This document shows positions 48,564 through 52,939 of a DNA stretch of 52,939 bases, in pieces. Position 1 is the first letter of the stretch, and the number at the start of each line of letters is the position of its first letter. Position numbers and translations under genes: made by a program. A model generated the notes under the pieces. That model made no database searches. It saw nothing but the letters and a program-made list of their open reading frames with translations, and was not told the DNA's origin. Origin of the DNA: Oscillibacter sp. (GTDB lineage Bacteria > Bacillota > Clostridia > Oscillospirales > Oscillospiraceae); NCBI RefSeq assembly GCF_028693505.1, contig NZ_JAQUVF010000017.1:1-52939 (forward strand), written 5' to 3'.

Positions 48564-48592
48564 TTGACATTTTATCGGCAATCCCATATTAT
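48564..48592 (+). promoter_or_regulatory. Promoter of the feo operon
   Basis: TTGACA (48564-48569), 17-nt spacer, TATTAT (48587-48592). The first metal-box candidate begins 8 nt later, over the start region. Confidence 0.72.
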
Positions 48593-48599
48593 AATAAAA

Positions 48600-48616
48600 A
48601 GTTAGCAATCGCTAAC
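48600..48616. promoter_or_regulatory. Candidate metal-regulator box 1
   Basis: GTTAG-CAATCG-CTAAC is a perfect inverted repeat placed over the predicted feo transcription start. It shares AGTTAG-N5-GCTAA with boxes 2 and 3 and resembles the TTAGG...CCTAA-type operators of the DtxR/IdeR family. Confidence 0.55.
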
Positions 48617-48634
48617 TGTTATTTTGGGGTCCAT

Positions 48635-48654
48635 AGTTAGTCTTAGCTAATTAA
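48635..48654. promoter_or_regulatory. Candidate metal-regulator box 2
   Basis: AGTTAGTCTTAGCTAATTAA, 26 nt before the first feoA. It is identical to box 3 at 19 of 20 positions. Confidence 0.5.
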
Positions 48655-48680
48655 GTGAACAGGGCAAGGAAGGATGATCT

Positions 48681-48893
48681 ATGATGCCGTTAACTCTGGC
48701 AAACGTGGGTGAGCGCAACCTCATCAAAAAAATCGGCGGGAAGCCGGAGGTGCAAAGGCACCTTGAAAATCTGGGCTTTGTGACCGGCGGCAGCGTAACC
48801 ATCGTCAATACGCTGCGGGGCAGCCTGATCGTGCGGGTCAAGGAGTCCCGGGTGGCGCTCAGTCACGAATTGGCGCAAAAAATCATGGTTTGA
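48681..48893 (+). CDS. feoA: FeoA-domain protein 1
   Basis: 70 residues, an SH3-like fold: LANVGERNLIKKIGGKPEVQRHLENLGFVTGGSVTIVN...GSLIVRVKESRVALSHELAQKIMV. This is the FeoA domain (h.hGF..G..v.vv). FeoA is a small cytosolic partner needed for full FeoB activity. ATG at 48681 lies 6 nt after AAGGA. A second FeoA-type gene follows after 36 nt. Confidence 0.92.
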   Translation: MMPLTLANVGERNLIKKIGGKPEVQRHLENLGFVTGGSVTIVNTLRGSLIVRVKESRVALSHELAQKIMV

Positions 48894-48929
48894 TTATTAT
48901 AACGACAGAGATTTGAGGAGGATTCCGGT

Positions 48930-49151
48930 GTGAAAACATTGAAGCAGGTGAAAATCGGAGAAGATGCCGTGGTGGTGAAGCTCCACGGCGAGGGCGCTGT
49001 GAAGCGCCGCATCATGGACATGGGGCTGACCCGGGGCGTGGCGGTGCGCGTGCGTAAGGTTGCCCCTCTGGGCGACCCCATCGAAGTGACGGTACGAGGC
49101 TACGAGCTTTCCATCCGCAAGGCGGATGCGGACCGAATTGAGATCGAATAA
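48930..49151 (+). CDS. feoA: FeoA-domain protein 2
   Basis: 73 residues from a GTG 8 nt after GGAGG. KTLKQVKIGEDAVVVKLHGEG and IMDMGLTRGVAVRVRKVAPLGDPIEVTVRGYELSIRKADADRIEI match FeoA (MGhxxG...PhGdPh.h...G..hsLrk.ea). Paired FeoA proteins before FeoB are common in Clostridia. Confidence 0.93.
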   Translation: MKTLKQVKIGEDAVVVKLHGEGAVKRRIMDMGLTRGVAVRVRKVAPLGDPIEVTVRGYELSIRKADADRIEIE

Positions 49152-49196
49152 ATTTTTGAAAACAGGGCCGCTAGCGGTCAATTTTTTTAAAGCGTA

Positions 49197-49216
49197 AGTT
49201 AGTCTAAGCTAATTAA
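49197..49216. promoter_or_regulatory. Candidate metal-regulator box 3
   Basis: AGTTAGTCTAAGCTAATTAA, between feoA2 and feoB, 20 nt before the feoB ATG. It is 19/20 identical to box 2. A short palindrome CCGCTAGCGG (49168-49177) with T7 downstream precedes it. Confidence 0.5.
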
Positions 49217-49236
49217 AAGAGAGAGGAATTTGCAGC

Positions 49237-51387
49237 ATGGATTTGAGAATTGCCCTCGCCGGCAACCCCAACAGCGGCAAGACAACGCTGTTCAACGCGC
49301 TGACCGGCTCCAACCAATCTGTCGGCAACTGGCCCGGCGTCACCGTGGAGAAAAAGGAAGGCAGGCTGAAAGGGCACAGTGACGTCACCATCACGGACCT
49401 GCCCGGCATCTACTCCCTGTCCTCCTACACGCTGGAGGAGGTGGTTGCCCGCAACTATTTGATCGGCGAGCGTCCGGAGGCCATCCTAAACATCATCGAC
49501 GGCACAAATCTGGAGCGCAATCTATACCTGACCACGCAGCTGACCGAGCTTGGCATTCCGGTGGTGGTGGCCATCAACATGATGGATATCGTTTCTAAAA
49601 ACGGCGATCAGCTCCACGTGGCGGAGCTTTCCCGGGAGCTTGGCTGCCCCGTGCTGGAAATTTCCGCATTGAAAGGAATCGGTATCGTGGAGGCGTCCGA
49701 AGCCGCAATTGACGCAGCAAAGGCCGGCAAGACCATCCCCATGCACGCCTTCTCCGGCGCGGTGGAACACGCCCTTGCCCACATTGAAGAAGCCGCTGTG
49801 CACGCGATGCCCGCCGAACGCCAGCGCTGGTATGCCATCAAGATTTTTGAGCGGGACAAGGCGGTGCTCTCCCAGCTGAATATCCCATCCGATGTGCTCG
49901 CTCACATCGAACAGGACATCAAAGCCGCCGAACAGGAGCTGGACGATGACGCCGAGAGCATTGTCACCAATGAGCGGTATGTGTACATCGCCTCCATTTT
50001 AAAGGGCAGCTACCAAAAAAGGCGGGCCGGAATGCTGACGGTCTCCGACAAAATTGACCGTGTCGTCACCAACCGCTATCTGTCCCTGCCGATTTTTGCC
50101 GCGGTGATGTTCATTGTCTATTTTATTTCCGTCACAACGCTGGGTACCGTCGTCACCGACTGGACCAATGACACGCTCTTTGGCACATGGATTCAGCCGG
50201 GGATGCAGGGCCTTTTAGAAACCATCGGAGCTGCCAAATGGGTGGTCTCCCTTGTGGTGGATGGCATTTTAGGCGGCTTGGCCGCTCCCATCGGGTTTGC
50301 TCCGCAGATGGCCATTGTGTTCCTGTTCCTGTCCTTTTTGGAGGATTGCGGGTATATGTCCCGGGTGGCCTTCATCATGGATCGGATTTTCCGCCGCTTC
50401 GGGCTGTCCGGGAAGAGCTTTATCTCCTTCATGATCGGCTCGGGCTGCGGCGTGCCGGGTATTATGTCCTGCCGCACCATTGAAAACGAAAAGGACCGGC
50501 GGATGACCATGATGACCACTACCTTCATCCCCTGCGGCGCAAAGCTTCCTGTCATTGCGCTGATTTCCGGCTTTTTAATGGGCGGCGCGTGGTGGATGGC
50601 GCCTGCCATGTATTTCGCGGGCATTGGCATTGTGATGATCGCCTGCATCATTCTCAAGAAAACGAGGAGCTTTTCCGGCGACCCCGCCCCCTTTGTCATG
50701 GAGCTGCCCCAGTATCATTTCCCCTCCCTCAAGGGAATCCTGCTCCATGTTTGGGAGCGTGTGTGGGCATTTTTGAAGAAAGCGGGCACCATTCTTTTCC
50801 TCTGCTGCGCCGTAATGTGGTTTTTGGGCAACTTCGGCATACAGCATGGCGTGTTTGGTCTGGTGGATACGGAATCTTCTTTTCTGGCCGCCATCGGAGG
50901 GGCCATCGCGTGGATCTTCAAGCCCCTCGGCTTTGGGACATGGCAAGCCGTGGCAGCGTCTCTCAGCGGCTTTGTGGCGAAGGAGGGCATCGTCTCCACC
51001 ATGGGCGTTCTCAGCGGCCTTGGCGAAATTGAGGCGTATACGCTCTCCATGCACCAGCAGTTTGCCGCCTTCTTCCCCACCAGCATCGCCGCCGTGTCCT
51101 TCCTGTGCTTCAACCTGTTTGACTCCCCCTGCCTTGCCGCGATCTCCACGATGTCCCGGGAAATGGGGTCGAGAAAGTACTTCTGGGGCGCCATCGCCTT
51201 TCAAAATCTGCTGGCCTATTGCGTTGCGCTGATGGTTTATCAGCTCGGCGGTCTGGCGGTTGGACAGGTGGCCTTCAGCGGCGCTACCGTGGCGGCTTTC
51301 GCGGTGCTGGCGGCGCTGGCGTGGCTGTTGTTCCGGCCCAATCCCTACGCAGGGCGCCCGCAGGCGGCAGACTGCCCCGCCATGTAA
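49237..51387 (+). CDS. feoB: Ferrous iron transporter FeoB
   Basis: 716 residues. The N-terminal G-protein domain shows G1 GNPNSGKTT (9-17), G3 DLPGIYSLSS, and NMMD in the G4 region; the membrane part has two GATE-like halves (FLSFLEDCGYMSRVAFIMDRIF, GSGCGVPGIMSCRTIENEKDRRMTMMTT, FFPTSIAAVSFLCFNLFDSPCLAA). FeoB moves Fe2+ across the membrane, powered or gated by GTP. Length and motifs are standard. It follows two feoA genes. Confidence 0.97.
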   Translation: MDLRIALAGNPNSGKTTLFNALTGSNQSVGNWPGVTVEKKEGRLKGHSDVTITDLPGIYSLSSYTLEEVVARNYLIGERPEAILNIIDGTNLERNLYLTTQLTELGIPVVVAINMMDIVSKNGDQLHVAELSRELGCPVLEISALKGIGIVEASEAAIDAAKAGKTIPMHAFSGAVEHALAHIEEAAVHAMPAERQRWYAIKIFERDKAVLSQLNIPSDVLAHIEQDIKAAEQELDDDAESIVTNERYVYIASILKGSYQKRRAGMLTVSDKIDRVVTNRYLSLPIFAAVMFIVYFISVTTLGTVVTDWTNDTLFGTWIQPGMQGLLETIGAAKWVVSLVVDGILGGLAAPIGFAPQMAIVFLFLSFLEDCGYMSRVAFIMDRIFRRFGLSGKSFISFMIGSGCGVPGIMSCRTIENEKDRRMTMMTTTFIPCGAKLPVIALISGFLMGGAWWMAPAMYFAGIGIVMIACIILKKTRSFSGDPAPFVMELPQYHFPSLKGILLHVWERVWAFLKKAGTILFLCCAVMWFLGNFGIQHGVFGLVDTESSFLAAIGGAIAWIFKPLGFGTWQAVAASLSGFVAKEGIVSTMGVLSGLGEIEAYTLSMHQQFAAFFPTSIAAVSFLCFNLFDSPCLAAISTMSREMGSRKYFWGAIAFQNLLAYCVALMVYQLGGLAVGQVAFSGATVAAFAVLAALAWLLFRPNPYAGRPQAADCPAM

Positions 51388-51447
51388 CCGGGTTTTTACC
51401 AATACACAATCATTCTTTCTACTTCATTTTAATAGGAGGTCTTTTTT

Positions 51448-51618
51448 ATGCTGCATTGGATCTGTGCAAATCTCGCAACGATTTTCGTCTGTGCAATTTT
51501 GCTTCTTCTTTCCGGCCTGATTGTTTTTCATCTCATTCAAAACAGGCGAAAGGGCAAGACGGCCTGCGGCTGCGGCCATTGCGAAATGAGCGGTCATTGC
51601 GACCGCTGCGGCCGGTAA
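51448..51618 (+). CDS. FeoB-associated Cys-rich membrane protein
   Basis: 56 residues, too short for a usual gene caller but clear. MLHWICANLATIFVCAILLLL is a membrane helix, followed by a basic turn (QNRRKGK) and a Cys/His cluster CGCGHCEMSGHCDRCGR. This is the pattern of the small Cys-rich proteins that follow feoB in Clostridia and other anaerobes, likely a cytoplasmic Fe2+-binding end. ATG follows AGGAGGTCTTTTTT. It lies 60 nt after feoB. Confidence 0.85.
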   Translation: MLHWICANLATIFVCAILLLLSGLIVFHLIQNRRKGKTACGCGHCEMSGHCDRCGR

Positions 51619-51627
51619 TCGAAACGC

Positions 51628-51667
51628 TTGCATTCCATGGTTTGCCGTGTTATCATAAAATTATGAT
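51628..51667 (+). promoter_or_regulatory. Possible promoter of the GNAT gene with an overlapping palindrome
   Basis: TTGCAT (51628-51633), 17-nt spacer, TATCAT (51651-51656). ATCATAA-AA-TTATGAT (51652-51667) is a perfect palindrome over the -10 box. Confidence 0.45.
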
Positions 51668-51747
51668 GAGGCGCAAAGCCTTGTCAACTATACCATTTTA
51701 GGAGACTGCTGTTTGAAAAACAACGCCTTGGAGATTGTCGGCTGACC

Positions 51748-51781
51748 GGGAGGTTTGCTGAAACAGTCTCACGAACCTCCC
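51748..51781 (+). promoter_or_regulatory. Leader hairpin before the GNAT gene
   Basis: GGGAGGTT / AACCTCCC (51748-51755 with 51774-51781) closes an 18-nt loop. GAGACTG...TTTG at 51702-51715 could pair instead with AAACAGTCTC (51761-51770). The tail is not T-rich, so this is not a terminator. Confidence 0.35.
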
Positions 51782-51812
51782 AAATTGAATCCATCAATTT
51801 TAGGAGGAAAAA

Positions 51813-52439
51813 ATGATGCAAAACGATTTTACCATCCGTTTGGAAACCACAAGCGATTACCGCAATGCCGAAAATCTGACACGCGAGGCCTTTTGGAATG
51901 TTTACCGCCCCGGGTGTCTGGAGCATTATGTCCTGCACACCTTTCGTCAAAGGCCGGACTTTGTTCCGGAGTTGGATTTTGTGATGGAACGCCGCGGCAA
52001 AATGATCGGGCATGTGATGTATGTCCGTTCCGAAATTCATGCCGACGACGGACGGACCATTCCCATCATGACCTTCGGCCCCATCAGCATTGCACCGGAA
52101 TGCAAGCGCCAGGGCTATGGAACGCTTCTGCTGCGCCACTCCATGAACGAAGCCAAAATTTTAGGCGCGGGCGCCCTTGCCATCACCGGCAACCTCGACT
52201 TCTATGGCAAATCCGGTTTTGTGGTGGCCTCGAATCGCGGCATCCACTACTTTGCCGAACCGCGAGACGCCGAAGTGCCCTATTTTCTGATCTGTGAGCT
52301 GGAGCCCGGATTTCTCCGCGGCGTCTCCGGCACCTACAAGGACCCGGAGGGATACTTTGTGGACGAAAAGGAAGCAGACGCCTTCGACGCGCAGTTTCCG
52401 CCCAAAGAAAAGCTGAAGCTGCCGGGGCAGCTCTTCTAA
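51813..52439 (+). CDS. GNAT-family N-acetyltransferase
   Basis: 208 residues. FTIRLETTSDYRNAENLTREAFW is the usual GNAT N-terminus. The acetyl-CoA loop is SIAPECKRQGYGTLLLRHSM (Q/RxxGxG/A), followed by ALAITGNLDFYGKSGFVV, which fits the beta5-alpha4 part. The C-terminal 60 residues form an extra domain (PGFLRGVSGTYKDPEGYFVD). The substrate is unknown. ATG lies 5 nt after GGAGG, with a second ATG next to it. Confidence 0.85.
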   Translation: MMQNDFTIRLETTSDYRNAENLTREAFWNVYRPGCLEHYVLHTFRQRPDFVPELDFVMERRGKMIGHVMYVRSEIHADDGRTIPIMTFGPISIAPECKRQGYGTLLLRHSMNEAKILGAGALAITGNLDFYGKSGFVVASNRGIHYFAEPRDAEVPYFLICELEPGFLRGVSGTYKDPEGYFVDEKEADAFDAQFPPKEKLKLPGQLF

Positions 52440-52456
52440 ATCAAACGATCTCCAGC

Positions 52457-52493
52457 AAGTGCGGTGCAGTCAGTGACTGCACCGCACTTTTTT
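52457..52493 (+). terminator. Terminator of the GNAT gene
   Basis: 14-bp stem AAGTGCGGTGCAGT / ACTGCACCGCACTT (52457-52470 with 52476-52489), CAGTG loop, then T-run. Confidence 0.92.
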
Positions 52494-52584
52494 GGGCAGT
52501 TATACGGCGTTCAAACGCTTTGCTGCGTGATTCCGGTTTTCCATTGCCTGTTCCATGCGGATACAGAACTACGCCTTGCTGCTG

Positions 52585-52822
52585 TTACCCTCGCCCCCGA
52601 TACTCGCTTCGTATAATTTCGTCCATTTCTTCGGGGCTTTCCTTGCAGCCGCCCTCCAGCCACATCTCAATCATTTTCGTAATGCCGGCACGGAAAAATT
52701 CGCAGTGATACGCAATGAATCTGTTTTGAAAATGCGCCTGCGCCTGCTTCGTGTCGTAAAGCAAAACCTTGTATTCGCGGTTGTAGCCCAGCTTAAAATA
52801 GGTTTTATAGAACTGTTCGGGC
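52585..52822 (-). pseudogene. TetR/AcrR-type regulator remnant (C-terminal part)
   Basis: The open frame ends FRAGITKMIEMWLEGGCKES...SPEEMDEIIRSEYRGRG and contains FYKTYFKLGYNREYKVLLYD and HFQNRFIAYHCEFF. This is the TetR C-terminal ligand-binding domain (TetR_C_7-like). The N-terminal helix-turn-helix is missing: upstream the frame runs into a 19-bp direct repeat, giving unrelated residues (LAVSAGPLAAVSTG). The boundary near 52822 is a guess. It could be a genuine truncation or a rearrangement that goes on beyond the window. Confidence 0.6.
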
Positions 52823-52861
52823 CCAGTAGAAACAGCCGCTAAGGGCCCAGCAGAAACAGCC
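52819..52861. repeat. 19-bp direct repeat beside the TetR remnant
   Basis: GGGCCCAGTAGAAACAGCC (52819-52837) and GGGCCCAGCAGAAACAGCC (52843-52861) differ at one base, with GCTAA between. It lies exactly where the regulator frame loses its family similarity. Confidence 0.85.
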
Positions 52862-52939
52862 AATCTCAGCTCAAAAGAAAAAGCCATTACCAAAACCTTT
52901 CAGACTCCTTATACTGGATAGTGACCAAACAACCCAGTA

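Noticed and set aside
1-52939. CRISPR arrays, tRNA or rRNA genes, transposases, phage or plasmid genes
   Set aside because: No regular spaced repeats, no cloverleaf TTCGA-type arms and no such protein motifs were seen.

Overview
The window reads as a chromosome segment of a GC-rich, butyrate-forming member of the Clostridia, most like the Oscillospiraceae (Oscillibacter/Flavonifractor-like gut anaerobes). This is an inference from the hbd-bcd-etfB butyrate genes, a T-box ahead of leuS, the infC-rpmI-rplT operon with a long leader, families typical of Clostridia (CD1247-type, DUF1653, DUF421, DUF4330, FeoB-associated Cys-rich protein), strong AGGAGG ribosome sites, and consensus sigma-A promoters with 17-nt spacers. 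No rRNA, tRNA, CRISPR array, transposase or phage gene was seen. Almost all of the window is chromosomal core or metabolic DNA.

Layout. 1-2.4 kb: minus-strand hbd-bcd-etfB (crotonyl/butyryl-CoA steps and electron transfer flavoprotein), with a Rex-like palindrome upstream. 2.5-7.5 kb: trmB with a long C-terminal extension, infC-rpmI-rplT with an attenuator-like leader and a probable AUA start, a 42-residue Asn/Gln-rich microprotein gene, an EamA exporter and thrC. 7.8-10.8 kb: a LysR regulator divergent from an aspartate aminotransferase/DUF1275 pair. 10.9-14.2 kb: DUF1653, a CD1247-type acidic zinc-ribbon protein, efp, yqeG, a gene split by an in-frame amber codon, and rpsU. 14.3-17.1 kb: leuS with its T-box.

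17.2-27.1 kb: a tightly packed ten-gene minus-strand operon, smc - small zinc-ribbon membrane protein - ftsY - rph - SemiSWEET-like protein - rdgB - yhbY - nadD/yqeK fusion - LytR-CpsA-Psr protein - rsfS. It joins chromosome organisation, protein targeting, RNA maturation, nucleotide clean-up, NAD synthesis and ribosome silencing. 27.2-34.2 kb: a ClpP-like protease, an E2/CAT-like acyltransferase with an altered active site, a ClC channel, DUF421, a small DUF6774-like protein, and a glycosyltransferase-CsaB fusion divergent from a DUF4330 protein. 34.3-36.4 kb: a dihydropyrimidinase followed by about 500 nt of non-coding DNA forming a large imperfect inverted repeat. 36.5-40.8 kb: proBA-proC and serC.

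41.0-48.3 kb holds the most distinctive system: a near-perfect sigma-54 (-24/-12) promoter in front of a PdxA-family dehydrogenase and a complete tripartite tricarboxylate transporter (tctB, tctA, tctC). A PrpR-type sigma-54 activator with its own sigma-A promoter follows (its loop motif is GAFSGA instead of GAFTGA), then an AbrB-family membrane protein. This looks like a ligand-induced uptake and oxidation module for an organic acid that the sequence does not identify. 48.6-51.6 kb is a ferrous iron uptake operon (feoA-feoA-feoB-Cys-rich protein) with three copies of an AGTTAG-N5-GCTAA box. The window ends with a GNAT acetyltransferase and a TetR-type regulator remnant that has lost its DNA-binding end beside a 19-bp direct repeat.
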